From: Candidatus Heimdallarchaeota archaeon
GTDB taxonomy: Archaea > Asgardarchaeota > Heimdallarchaeia > Heimdallarchaeales > Heimdallarchaeaceae
Direction of reading: 5' to 3'
DNA length: 39,407 nucleotides
Assembly: GCA_030668875.1 (NCBI GenBank)
Contig: DAOVER010000027.1
Coordinates: 1 to 39,407, forward strand
A program made the translations under genes and the position numbers. Positions 8,244 through 17,164 of the stretch are shown here, in pieces. Position 1 is the stretch's first letter, and each line of letters begins with the position of its first letter. The notes under the pieces are model-generated. The model worked only from the letters and a program-made list of their open reading frames with translations. It did no database searches and was not told where the DNA came from.

Positions 8244-10346
8244 TTATTTTCTTCTTCTTTTGGAGAATCCTATTACTGTAATTACCATGGCTATGAAAAT
8301 CATTGTAGCAGGAATATAACTGACAATAAAAGTGCCATCATTTGGATCTATCTCTGTATAAAAATCATCATAAATTGAGATGTTTAGTTTGTAAAAGATA
8401 CTCGAAGAAGAATCTGTAATCCAAAGATATCCATCATCATCATAACAAATGCCATTTGGATTGATTTGTTGAAATTGATACTCCTGTACTATAGTATTAT
8501 TTTCTGGGAAAATCCGGAAAATTGTTCGTAAATCTTTATCACATACCCACAAGAATATACCATCATACACCATCCCTTTTATATTAGGTCCAGGTGTTGT
8601 TATTTCGGAAATAATTGATCCATCGTTTAAATCAATTTTATATATCTTAGCAGTCTGCTTATTTCCTACAAACATATAAGGATCATTAGAATCAGTATTG
8701 AAAACTGTAAGTCCATTTTCATAGATTACATCGATTTGTAGAATTTCCACAGTATTGAAGTTTTCATCTAATATGTACAGATATGACTTGCCTTTCTCCA
8801 TACAGAAGAAGTGTGATCCATTTGTATCAAAGTTATTAATTCTTATCCCTGAAATCTCCCAAGAATCTACAAACTCCTTAGTTAGTGAATCAAATTGATG
8901 AATAACATCTGTTCTTTGTGTAGCAACCAGCAAGTTATCGTTATAAGAAACGATCCCACTAGGATTTGAGTCAGGGGAGACAAAATACGAATCTACATAG
9001 CTATCATGAAGAATTGATTCAGAGACATTAATACTAATTTGCAAATTCCTAACCCAAAATTCTTGATTCCAATCCATAGACCAACCATCACTAAAGTAAA
9101 AAAAGAGAATAATCTCTTCGTATCCATCTAAAATGAATGTTTTATTGTATTGTTCAAAATCAGTCATTGGAATGTCAGAACTTAAAATAACTGGATAATT
9201 GAATATTTCTTGTTTAAATACAGAATCACAAATTCTAACATCTAATCTTGCAGCATAAGTATAATCAGAAATAGCTTTTCCTTCAAAGGATAAACTGAGT
9301 AAACCATTAGTAACAGGGATCGAAGCACTAGCACCAACCCACAAATCATGTGTATAACCTTCTTCAAGTACATGAAGAACAGTATCATTGACATCATAAA
9401 TCAAAGGTTCATAGGGAGAAACATTTAGAGGTAAAGAGCAATCTCTCTCACATACTCCGAAGGACCAGTCAAAGTCACCTATTGTAAGGAAAGGTTCTTC
9501 AGAAACACGAACATAAGTTTGATCTATTGCAGAATTATTGAATCGGTCTGTTACATTAATAGTAAATGTGTGGGTTCCTATTTCTAAATTATCAACATTA
9601 AGACTCACTGTATCAAGATTATTCCAACCTCTCGATTCCACCAATTCTTCATCTTTATAAATCTCAAAAGTACCAGGGCATGAATCAGAAAGTGTCCAGC
9701 TGATTTGATTACCATAGGAACTTTGTTCAATAAATAAATCCCCACTACTAGAAATTACAGGAGAATCTTCGTCAATAAACTCTTCAAAAGCAAGATTCCT
9801 TATCCATACTTCTTGGTTCCAATTAGCAGTTGTTGCATCAATGAAGAAAAAGAAAAGATAAACCTCAGTATACCCTTCTAATTCAAAACGATAATTAAAT
9901 TGATGATAACCGGTATCAAAAGGTGCAAAGTCTATTTCTCCTTGTAAATCGTAAGCACGAGCACCTGTTAAATACTTCATATCAGAAGAATTTATAGTAA
10001 GGAGACCAAAAGTGACAGCTTCTTTGATATCTGCTAGAGCTCTAGCTTCAAAAGTTAGAGAGAGAACACCATCAGTAACTGGAACTAAGGCATATACACC
10101 AGCAAAATAGTGATATTCGCCTCCAGAGGTTTCAAAAATATGAATGTGAGTGGAGTTAATCTCACTATCAAAATTCGCAGGAGTGTAATCTGCAAAACCT
10201 GTTTCGTAATTAGGTAGGAAACTACCTTCATTCCAAGTTAAATCCTCAATTATTGTACCGATTTCAGAAGAAAAACTAACTGCTACAATTGTACAAGTCA
10301 TTAGAAGGATAATAATAGTTGTTATTGAAAGTTTCTTCCCATTCAT
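8244..10346 (-). CDS. Cell-surface protein: duplicated beta-sandwich, Ig-like domain and NHL-like propeller
   Basis: The protein has 700 residues counted from ATG 10346. A signal or anchor helix at the N-terminus is followed by a roughly 170-residue beta-sandwich unit that occurs twice. The two copies share VPVTDGVLSLTFEA / IPVTNGLLSLSFEG and TANWNQEVWIRNL / SMDWNQEFWVRNL. An Ig-like domain lies between them (ends TYVRVSEE). A beta-propeller of NHL/SMP-30-like repeats follows (GICYDDDGYLWITDSS), then a single membrane helix with the tail SKRRRK. It is therefore displayed outside the cell and anchored at its C-terminus. The open frame extends to 10418, but a TATA box (AGTTTAAAAAG, near 10374) places transcription start at the ATG. 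The ligand is unknown; a carbohydrate-binding role is possible. Confidence 0.8.
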   Translation of the reverse strand: MNGKKLSITTIIILLMTCTIVAVSFSSEIGTIIEDLTWNEGSFLPNYETGFADYTPANFDSEINSTHIHIFETSGGEYHYFAGVYALVPVTDGVLSLTFEARALADIKEAVTFGLLTINSSDMKYLTGARAYDLQGEIDFAPFDTGYHQFNYRFELEGYTEVYLFFFFIDATTANWNQEVWIRNLAFEEFIDEDSPVISSSGDLFIEQSSYGNQISWTLSDSCPGTFEIYKDEELVESRGWNNLDTVSLNVDNLEIGTHTFTINVTDRFNNSAIDQTYVRVSEEPFLTIGDFDWSFGVCERDCSLPLNVSPYEPLIYDVNDTVLHVLEEGYTHDLWVGASASIPVTNGLLSLSFEGKAISDYTYAARLDVRICDSVFKQEIFNYPVILSSDIPMTDFEQYNKTFILDGYEEIILFFYFSDGWSMDWNQEFWVRNLQISINVSESILHDSYVDSYFVSPDSNPSGIVSYNDNLLVATQRTDVIHQFDSLTKEFVDSWEISGIRINNFDTNGSHFFCMEKGKSYLYILDENFNTVEILQIDVIYENGLTVFNTDSNDPYMFVGNKQTAKIYKIDLNDGSIISEITTPGPNIKGMVYDGIFLWVCDKDLRTIFRIFPENNTIVQEYQFQQINPNGICYDDDGYLWITDSSSSIFYKLNISIYDDFYTEIDPNDGTFIVSYIPATMIFIAMVITVIGFSKRRRK

Positions 10347-10455
10347 ATACATAATTAGTAACTTGAACCTTTTTAAACTAATCTCTCTATCTTCAAGTCT
10401 TTTTCTGACTATTAGCACTTTCTAGAGCTAAATGAAGAACAAAAAAGCTACCACC

Positions 10456-10463
10456 TTTATAAA
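10456..10463 (+). promoter_or_regulatory. TATA box of the aldehyde dehydrogenase-family gene
   Basis: TTTATAAA lies 50 bases before the ATG at 10513. Transcription would begin near 10484, leaving a leader of about 30 bases. Confidence 0.5.
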
Positions 10464-10512
10464 CGAATTTGGGGAATAGTAGACTGAATCAACAATAAAA
10501 GGTTAAAGACAA

Positions 10513-11979
10513 ATGGCTACATCCCTAGATTCATTACCGTTATTAAGAGATGGGAAGGAATATTTAAGTCAAAGCAGAAAGACTTTGATTGGAACTAAAG
10601 GGGAAAAACTGCTGGACGTTGCATTGGCACCTGAAATCCACATTCAGATGAGTCTTCCAATTAACAAAAAAGCAGGTTTTTCACTATTACAAGATTTAAG
10701 CATAGATGAAATTGTAGACATTTATGTTGACGCTGGAAGAATTTTCGCTCAAGATATGTTAATTAATAACATCTCGACCTCACTGGATGATTTTGCAGAA
10801 TTGATCACGCGTTCCACAGGGATGCCCATCACCTATGTGAACAACGCTTTGAATATGATCCCACATGTTTTCAAGAAAAGAGAACTAAAAAGGATTCTAA
10901 AAGCAAACAGCCCAACAGGAAATCTAGATATTTACGATGACAATTTTGGAGTAAGAGGGAATACACGTTTTGGTTGGAGTCCAAGAGGAAGAAATGTTGG
11001 CGTTGCACTACCGGGTAACCATCCTGGAGTATCGCTTATGGGCGCTTTAATGCCTCTTTTCAAGATGCCAGCTATATTGCGAGCATCATCTAATGAACCC
11101 TTTACTTCTTTCCGTATTTGCAAGAGTTTGTGGGAAGCAGGACTACCACCTGAATCATTATTTCACTTTGTTACAGATCACTCTGTAGTAGACACTATCG
11201 TTAGAAAAAGTGACCTTGGAGTGATATTTGGCTCAGATTGGATCCTAAAAGCTTACGAACATAATGAGAACATCAAGACTTATGGTCCCGGTAAGAGCAA
11301 GATACTTATCGATATTGAAAACATGTCCCCTACTCTACAAGAACTATCTCAAGAAATAGCATATAGAAGTATCTCTTTAGATGGTGGAAGAGGGTGTATC
11401 AATGCAAGTGGAATTGTTTACAATGGTGATGACGGTTACGAAGAATTTCGAGATAATTTAGCTCAAAAATTAGCTTCAGCAGAACCTTTGGATCCAATGA
11501 ATCCACGTGCAGAGATTCCAGCTATGAACCCTGATGCTGCAAGAGGACTTTATAAATTCATTAAAAGTCGGATGGATGATAAAATCACAAACATTACGGC
11601 GAAAATCAGAGACTCTGAAGATTTTCTTGTAATAAAAGATGACTTAGCTTATCTCATGCCAACCTTACTTGAGTTGGATGAAAAACATTCTATGAGAACT
11701 GATGAGTACCCATTTGCTTTTGGGACAATAACAAAACCAAACGATTACTATCCTGAGGAGCTTTTAGAAAATTCCTTATCCGTAGGCTATCTTACTGATC
11801 ACCCAAATGAAGCTAAGAAACTACTTCGTAATCCAACCATCCAGAAAATATTTGTTAATGATCAAACATTTCTAATGGATATTGCAGCGCCTCATGAAGG
11901 ATTTAACGCAGAATTTCTCTACAGAAGCAAAGCAACAAATTATGATGGAGTTAATAACTTTCTAAAAACTGATAATTGA
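10513..11979 (+). CDS. Aldehyde dehydrogenase superfamily protein, acyl-CoA reductase-like
   Basis: The 488 residues follow the ALDH fold. The NAD-binding part includes VALPGNHPG (about 163-171) and an FGSDW loop, and the catalytic cysteine is Cys295 in GGRGCINAS. Where classical ALDHs have the general-base glutamate in ELGGKSP, this protein reads GPGKSKILI. It thus lacks that glutamate, as do CoA-acylating reductases and LuxC-type or gamma-glutamyl phosphate reductases. A thioester or acyl-phosphate reduction is therefore more likely than aldehyde oxidation, but the substrate cannot be read from the sequence. It stands alone on its own promoter, divergent from the surface-protein gene. The ATG is preceded by GGTTAAAG, a weak ribosome site. 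Confidence 0.75.
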   Translation: MATSLDSLPLLRDGKEYLSQSRKTLIGTKGEKLLDVALAPEIHIQMSLPINKKAGFSLLQDLSIDEIVDIYVDAGRIFAQDMLINNISTSLDDFAELITRSTGMPITYVNNALNMIPHVFKKRELKRILKANSPTGNLDIYDDNFGVRGNTRFGWSPRGRNVGVALPGNHPGVSLMGALMPLFKMPAILRASSNEPFTSFRICKSLWEAGLPPESLFHFVTDHSVVDTIVRKSDLGVIFGSDWILKAYEHNENIKTYGPGKSKILIDIENMSPTLQELSQEIAYRSISLDGGRGCINASGIVYNGDDGYEEFRDNLAQKLASAEPLDPMNPRAEIPAMNPDAARGLYKFIKSRMDDKITNITAKIRDSEDFLVIKDDLAYLMPTLLELDEKHSMRTDEYPFAFGTITKPNDYYPEELLENSLSVGYLTDHPNEAKKLLRNPTIQKIFVNDQTFLMDIAAPHEGFNAEFLYRSKATNYDGVNNFLKTDN

Positions 11980-12039
11980 TTAATCTCCCTCTTTTTCCTA
12001 TTACATTTACTTTTTATTTTGTAACAAATTAGTACTCTT

Positions 12040-12180
12040 ATGATTTGCCCTCGTTGTCGTAATGTGCAGAAGAAAAAAGTTTCTATGAAAACAGTAAAAC
12101 GAAAAGGTGGGTTTCACAAACAAACAAAATTCCAATGTCCTAATTGCGGACTCATACGCATGAAAAAGAATAGGAACTAG
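12040..12180 (+). CDS. 46-residue zinc ribbon protein
   Basis: A short gene encodes MICPRCRNVQKKK... with CPRC at residues 3-6 and CPNC near residue 34. The two zinc knuckles are separated by a very basic segment (KKKVSMKTVKRKGGFHK), and the C-terminus is also basic (MKKNRN). The charge suggests RNA or DNA binding, possibly at the ribosome. A TATA-like CTTTTTATTTTG at about 12010-12021 is some 25 bases upstream of the ATG, as expected for a leaderless archaeal gene. The family was not recognised. Confidence 0.65.
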   Translation: MICPRCRNVQKKKVSMKTVKRKGGFHKQTKFQCPNCGLIRMKKNRN

Positions 12181-12330
12181 AAATCTTATTTGGATTTAGA
12201 TTTGATTTTCACAGAGAAAGAAGATATGATACTAGCTAATAAACACTCATAAATATTTTCTCATTCTTTGAACTGCATTAACAGTAAATAACAAAAAAGT
12301 CAGCTTTTTTTGATGAAAATTGTTCTCAGT

Positions 12331-12338
12331 ATATAAAC
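12331..12338 (+). promoter_or_regulatory. TATA box of the two-helicase operon
   Basis: TATATAAA is the strongest TATA box in the gap before the helicase genes. Transcription would start near 12362, so the inverted repeat at 12374-12399 falls inside the leader RNA. Confidence 0.55.
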
Positions 12339-12373
12339 CAATTTCAGAATAATAAGTAAACGATCTTTGCAGC

Positions 12374-12399
12374 AACTCAATTTCAAACAAAATTGAGTT
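12374..12399 (+). promoter_or_regulatory. Perfect inverted repeat in the leader of the helicase operon
   Basis: AACTCAATTT at 12374-12383 and its exact reverse complement AAATTGAGTT at 12390-12399 are separated by 6 bases. The repeat ends 16 bases before the GTG start. In RNA it forms a 10-bp stem next to the ribosome entry region; as DNA it could be an operator for a dimeric regulator. Confidence 0.5.
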
Positions 12400-12415
12400 C
12401 AGTTAGATATCTTGT

Positions 12416-14206
12416 GTGGATAAGATGAAGGAAAAAGGAGATACATTTAGTCAAATTGTGTTGGGAGTTGCTTCAAAGGAAAACACTCTCCTATTCCTCA
12501 CGCCATATTATGACAAATCTCATGTATCGTCAATTCTAATCAGATATTTCTTAAAAAAACATCCTGAACAAAAAATTGGTATAATCCTACCTGATACGGA
12601 TGTTTTCAATGAGTATTATTCTAAACTCAGTTCAGAAAAGGAAGATGTTTTTCATCTAACTACAGTTAATTCTTCAGATTCTGATGATAGTCGGAGAGAG
12701 AAGTATTCCAAAAACAACATCTTAATCATCACCCCTCACCTACTAAGGAACGATACTTTCCGCAAATTTATCTCTCCTAATCAATTCAGATTACTCATAG
12801 TTGATCAATCTCATTTAGCTAAAGGAAAACACGCAATTGTTAAGCTTCTAGAAATCTTTCATCAGAATAATCCTATGGTCAGAACAGTAGGATATACTTC
12901 CCATAATCTTAACAAGGTTGAAAATATAGTCGAGATTTGTAAGAATCTCTTAATCATGAAAATAGAGGTTTATGAAAATTTTAGTCCCCGCGCTGCTTAC
13001 GAGAGAACAAAGGCAAAAGAGCAAACAATTATCGTCCCTCTGAATAAACCAATCTACGATTTCTGTTTTGAAATTAATCGGTATATTAGAGAATACACAG
13101 AATTTCTTAAGAGTAAAGGAATCATTAAACCCATAACTGTCAGAAAGAATTTTCCACAATTTATTTCTGATGTCCGTTCCAAATTCGAACAAAATGAACA
13201 ACGGATCATTATTCGCAAAACTATTGAGTTAATTAATTTTCAGATGTTGAAAGATTTAATAGAGACTTCAGGTACAAAAGCAGCTATACGTTACATGGAA
13301 AATCTCCGAGCTAGAGTGGTCAAAACAGAAGAAGCTGAATATATCAAAAATCTACATGTTAATTTCGTTCGAACACCAATTTTCGCTGAGTTTTTAGAAG
13401 AACTTAATCAAATAAGCGAGAAGACCAACCACCCAAAGTTTTCAAGGTTAAAACAGTTAGTCCATCAATTAAAAATGAAAAGGAACTTCTCTCAATTTCA
13501 GGTTATTGCATCAAATAAAGCTGTTTTAGCTAGTCTACCAGCTTATTTCGATGAAATTGGTATGCAAAGTAAGATTGTATCTCCAAGTAGAAAAAAGGAA
13601 AAAGAGAGTGTGATTGATGACTTCAAGAATGGAAATATTCAAGTGCTTATCTCTAGTAAGGTTTTGGATATTAAATCAGATGCTTTAATCTTCTTTAATA
13701 ATCCAATAAAATATACAACTTTTATTGAAAGAGCAAGTAGTGAGAGCGAGGTTTACATACTGCTCACACACAGATCTAATGAAGAGAGAGTATATCACAA
13801 TTTTAGAAACCGTGAGAAGAATTTTAAGAATAAGTTAGATGACCCGCGCATTCATCAAATCTTAGTACAAAACCAACAACAGATGTTCAAGAAAAATATG
13901 GACAAAAAGATGGATGTTAGAACTAGAGCAATGGTGAATGTAGTTAGTGCTTTAGCAAAAAATAGGAAAGAGAAAAAGGGTATAAGAAAAGAAGTCGAAC
14001 ATAATTTGGAAGAACTGAAGTACATCCAATTTCTAACAAAATGCTCAATAGAAGATGCAAAGTTGATTTTCAATGAAAATCCGGAAATTGAAAAAATCAA
14101 ACCTGATTTATCTACACAGAAACTATTGAAGAATATTTTCTCTGAAAAAAAAGCAGAACATTTGTTTAGTAACATAAAAGGAAGGAAAGAACTTGTATCA
14201 ACTTAA
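12416..14206 (+). CDS. Hef/FANCM-like SF2 helicase homologue lacking catalytic motifs
   Basis: The 596 residues align by eye with the helicase part of archaeal Hef (FANCM/Mph1 group). The matching landmarks are ITPHLLRND (about 105-113), the motif II position LIVDQSH (127-133), GYTSH at motif III (159-163), and an EICKNL segment followed by EVYENFSPRAAY. The expected ATPase residues are missing. Motif I reads LTPYYDKSHVSS with no GKT, motif II has DQSH instead of DEAH, motif V is shortened to SSKVLDIKSD, and motif VI (normally QRRGRTGR) reads FIERASSES. The C-terminal XPF nuclease of Hef is absent and is replaced by a basic helical tail. It is probably a non-hydrolysing partner or DNA-binding platform. 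The start is GTG 12416 or ATG 12425. It overlaps the XPD-like gene by 14 bases. Confidence 0.7.
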   Translation: MDKMKEKGDTFSQIVLGVASKENTLLFLTPYYDKSHVSSILIRYFLKKHPEQKIGIILPDTDVFNEYYSKLSSEKEDVFHLTTVNSSDSDDSRREKYSKNNILIITPHLLRNDTFRKFISPNQFRLLIVDQSHLAKGKHAIVKLLEIFHQNNPMVRTVGYTSHNLNKVENIVEICKNLLIMKIEVYENFSPRAAYERTKAKEQTIIVPLNKPIYDFCFEINRYIREYTEFLKSKGIIKPITVRKNFPQFISDVRSKFEQNEQRIIIRKTIELINFQMLKDLIETSGTKAAIRYMENLRARVVKTEEAEYIKNLHVNFVRTPIFAEFLEELNQISEKTNHPKFSRLKQLVHQLKMKRNFSQFQVIASNKAVLASLPAYFDEIGMQSKIVSPSRKKEKESVIDDFKNGNIQVLISSKVLDIKSDALIFFNNPIKYTTFIERASSESEVYILLTHRSNEERVYHNFRNREKNFKNKLDDPRIHQILVQNQQQMFKKNMDKKMDVRTRAMVNVVSALAKNRKEKKGIRKEVEHNLEELKYIQFLTKCSIEDAKLIFNENPEIEKIKPDLSTQKLLKNIFSEKKAEHLFSNIKGRKELVST

Positions 14207-15986
14207 CGAAGAAGAGACACAGTACTGGGAAACGGTCAAAATCTTATTTCCTTACCCTCAGATGAAGTTACCTCAGCAAAAAATAATTCAATCAATAATT
14301 TCATCATCTAACCCTTTGCTCGTAAGTTCTCATACAGGTGTTGGGAAGACAGCTGCAGTTATGGCTGCATATCTAGCTATTAAAAAACCCGATGAAAAGA
14401 TAATTGTTTTTGTAAGAACCAAAGCTCAAATCAACGTATTCCTCAGAGAATTATCTAATATACACAATCAGATAGTTCAACATTGGAACATTCTCGAAGA
14501 CCATTTTGGGAATTTCCCGATATTCTTACCCTTTCTTGGGAAAAACGAATTGTGTTTGAAAGCTAAGAAAGAGTATCCTGGAGAGATGTATACACACATC
14601 TGTAACTTAACCAGATGCCCTTTAAAAGCTAAAACACAGAGAGCAACAAGAGAAGATTTACTAGATTCAGTAAGAGGACTATATCATTCCTTTTCACATA
14701 TTATTTCTAGAGAAGACCTATATTCAAATCTGAATGCAAAAAACTATTGTCCATATTTCTATTCATATTATCTCATGCAAAAAGCAGATGTTATTATAAC
14801 CTCATATCCTTTCCTTGAGAACCAAGCATTATTTGCAAGATTGTTCTATAGTATTGATACACCGATTTCAAAGACACTTGCTCTAGTTGATGAAGCTCAC
14901 AATTTGTATAAACCCATCAATCAAGAAATCAATAAAAAAATTATTGAAAACGCTCTAGAAGAGTTATCGAACAGTATTTTCTCCGATTTGTTGGATTTAA
15001 CCAATAATAACAAAGTAATTGAAATAGATTTTTCAGAGCTAGAAATAAAACGATTGGAAGAGGATTTATTCAGTTTACTTCAGTCACAAATGGCTTACAA
15101 ACAACCCATGGCTTTCAATGCATATCTTGCTTATCATTTCTTGAAGTCAGCTCAAAACAAAAAGGTAATTTCGGATGGAAAGAAATTGTTAGTAGTTAAT
15201 ACTAGATCATCAGACATTTTAAGCAATTTCAGCAAAGCAAAACGATTGACACTTATGTCTGGGAGTTTAGAACCTGTCCGTTCATATCAAAGAATCTTCC
15301 AATTACCCCGTTCTAGAACATTGAGAGTTTTACCTCCTAAAGAAGAAATTGAGAGTAGATATTTTGTTGTTGTTAACCAGAAATTGAATGCTAAGTATGA
15401 TAATAGAACACCTGAATATTATATCCTTGTAAGTAGCACGATTAGAAATCTTTTCGAAGAAATACCAGGACACACACTTGTTTTTGTTCCAAGCTATAGT
15501 TATATCGAAAAATTACTTGACACAAATGTGCTTCAACCAGATATTGTAGAATCACCTGGGCAAGATATTACAACTTTACAAGCAATCATTGCCAGCTCAG
15601 AAGAGAAAAAACTAATAATTTGCGTTACTGGAGGAAAAATAGCTGAAGGAATTGAATTTACGGTAGATGGCAAAAGTCTAATTAAAGGAATAATCATAAC
15701 CGCACTACCATTCCCCCCTCCATCAGAAGAGAACAAAATCATTCATGAAGACTTATCAAAACGGTTCGATCCTAAACTTGCTCGAGATTTTTCATTAATA
15801 ATACCAATGCTCCAACGCTTATCTCAAAGCTTTGGAAGAGCTATAAGAAATAAGGGTGATAAAGCAGTTCACATTCTTTTAGATCCAAGAGGTACAAAGT
15901 ATACTCGTGAGTTCAATTTCGAACGGCATACATCTATTAAAACGTTGAAAGAGAAGATAAAGTTGTTTTTTAAAGAATTTAAGTGA
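14193..15986 (+). CDS. XPD/Rad3-family Fe-S DNA helicase
   Basis: This is a 597-residue SF2 helicase of the XPD/FANCJ/DinG group, a 5'-3' DNA helicase that acts in repair or R-loop processing. Walker A is SSHTGVGKTAA (45-55). Four cysteines for the iron-sulfur cluster occur at 121, 137, 142 and 186 (the last two in TRCP and YCPYF). The DEAH box is VDEAHNL (232-238), and motif VI is QSFGRAIRNKGD near the C-terminus. The length is slightly above that of typical archaeal XPD. The start codon is TTG 14193, within the end of the upstream gene, preceded by a purine-rich AAAAGGAAGGAAAG that acts as ribosome site. Tight coupling suggests that XPD and the degenerate Hef-like protein form a complex. 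Confidence 0.88.
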   Translation: MYQLNEEETQYWETVKILFPYPQMKLPQQKIIQSIISSSNPLLVSSHTGVGKTAAVMAAYLAIKKPDEKIIVFVRTKAQINVFLRELSNIHNQIVQHWNILEDHFGNFPIFLPFLGKNELCLKAKKEYPGEMYTHICNLTRCPLKAKTQRATREDLLDSVRGLYHSFSHIISREDLYSNLNAKNYCPYFYSYYLMQKADVIITSYPFLENQALFARLFYSIDTPISKTLALVDEAHNLYKPINQEINKKIIENALEELSNSIFSDLLDLTNNNKVIEIDFSELEIKRLEEDLFSLLQSQMAYKQPMAFNAYLAYHFLKSAQNKKVISDGKKLLVVNTRSSDILSNFSKAKRLTLMSGSLEPVRSYQRIFQLPRSRTLRVLPPKEEIESRYFVVVNQKLNAKYDNRTPEYYILVSSTIRNLFEEIPGHTLVFVPSYSYIEKLLDTNVLQPDIVESPGQDITTLQAIIASSEEKKLIICVTGGKIAEGIEFTVDGKSLIKGIIITALPFPPPSEENKIIHEDLSKRFDPKLARDFSLIIPMLQRLSQSFGRAIRNKGDKAVHILLDPRGTKYTREFNFERHTSIKTLKEKIKLFFKEFK

Positions 15987-16005
15987 ACACTCATCACGAT
16001 GAAGA

Positions 16006-16902
16006 TTAAACATCTCTGAAATTTCTAGCGATTACCAATCCAAAAACTTCTGTTCCAGTATGACATGTGATTATATTTCCAAGAAGAAAATCCACCAATT
16101 TTGTTATTTTTGGGATCTTCATCTTAAGAAGCTTTTCTCTGAAATAATCATTTTTTTCTCTAGGTCTTAACTGTGCAAAACTTATGTGAATTTCATCATC
16201 CTTATTAAAGAATTCCTGAATCAATCGAATAATTTTGTTTATTGCTCGCTCAAATCCTATCTCTCTTCCCACAGATTTAAGTTTACCACCCACAAGTGAT
16301 AATATAGGATAAGCATGGAGAAGATCTCCTAACAGATATGTTGCCCTTCCGATTCTACCACCTTCAAATAGTTTTTTTAAATCTGAAACTGTAAAAAAAA
16401 CTTTGATGTCATGATCTCTGCTCTCATCTAATTTTTTAATAATCTCGTCTACTTCTAACCCTTGATCTACCAATTGTTTAGCAATCATAGCTAGATACCC
16501 AGCAGCAAGTGAAACACCTTTAGAATCATAAACTGTTATTCCAGAACAATTCGGGTTTTTTCTTTTAAACTGCTTGATCACACTTCTTATAGCATTTATA
16601 GTCCCAGAAAGTTTTTCACCTACATGTATCATTATAAGATGATCATAATCTTGGTGTTTCTCTATTGCTTCCCATATGCTACTGGGGCTAGGTAAACTTG
16701 TTTGAGACTTCTTTGAATTATCAATCATGTCATAGAATTCTGATTGAGGAATAGAGCCATCGTCTAGAATGTCTTCACCATCAATTACTACATAACATGG
16801 AATAACTTCTAAATCGTGTTTTTCGACTTGTTCTGGTGTAAGATTACCTGTAGAATCAGTAATAATTTTGATTTTCACATCATTCAAAAAGAATAACTTC
16901 AT
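16006..16902 (-). CDS. DegV family fatty-acid-binding protein
   Basis: This 298-residue protein shows the DegV signature: IITDSTGNL near the N-terminus, SQTSLPSPSS in the first lobe, a VYDSKGVSLAAG motif, and FEGGRIGRA in the second lobe. DegV/FakB proteins bind a single fatty acid and, in bacteria, present it to a fatty-acid kinase. No FakA homologue is in this window, so the archaeal role is open. The ATG lies about 20 bases from a TATA-like CATAAAAAC on the minus strand (about 16918-16926), suggesting a leaderless gene. It converges on the helicase operon with a 19-base gap. Confidence 0.88.
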   Translation of the reverse strand: MKLFFLNDVKIKIITDSTGNLTPEQVEKHDLEVIPCYVVIDGEDILDDGSIPQSEFYDMIDNSKKSQTSLPSPSSIWEAIEKHQDYDHLIMIHVGEKLSGTINAIRSVIKQFKRKNPNCSGITVYDSKGVSLAAGYLAMIAKQLVDQGLEVDEIIKKLDESRDHDIKVFFTVSDLKKLFEGGRIGRATYLLGDLLHAYPILSLVGGKLKSVGREIGFERAINKIIRLIQEFFNKDDEIHISFAQLRPREKNDYFREKLLKMKIPKITKLVDFLLGNIITCHTGTEVFGLVIARNFRDV

Positions 16903-16976
16903 TAAAAAACTATTTTGTTTTTATGAGTAGAGAATAGTAAGCTAACACTTTTATTTCCAGTGACATAACTTTTTCC

Positions 16977-17150
16977 ATGACTCGTAAGGTTATGATAATG
17001 GTTTTAGGCTGCTTTGTTGCAGCAGCAGGTTTGTTTTTTGTACTTTCAGCTACTGTTTTTCCAGCATTAGCAGAAGTTAGCGTCTTTCTATCACAAACTA
17101 TCTCTGTAGCAGATTTAGGTGGAACTGGGATGAGTTTGATAACTTTTTGA
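16977..17150 (+). CDS. 57-residue hydrophobic membrane microprotein
   Basis: The reading frame begins MTRKVMIMVLGCFVAAAG, a positively charged start followed by a long hydrophobic helix of about 28 residues. A more polar stretch and a short hydrophobic end (GTGMSLITF) follow. It could be a single-pass membrane protein or a cleaved secreted peptide with a signal-like end at PALAEV. A TATA-like CTTTTATTT at 16948-16956 is about 25 bases upstream of the ATG, which fits leaderless transcription and supports a real gene. No family is recognised. Confidence 0.5.
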   Translation: MTRKVMIMVLGCFVAAAGLFFVLSATVFPALAEVSVFLSQTISVADLGGTGMSLITF

Positions 17151-17164
17151 ATGCCAATTGATTT

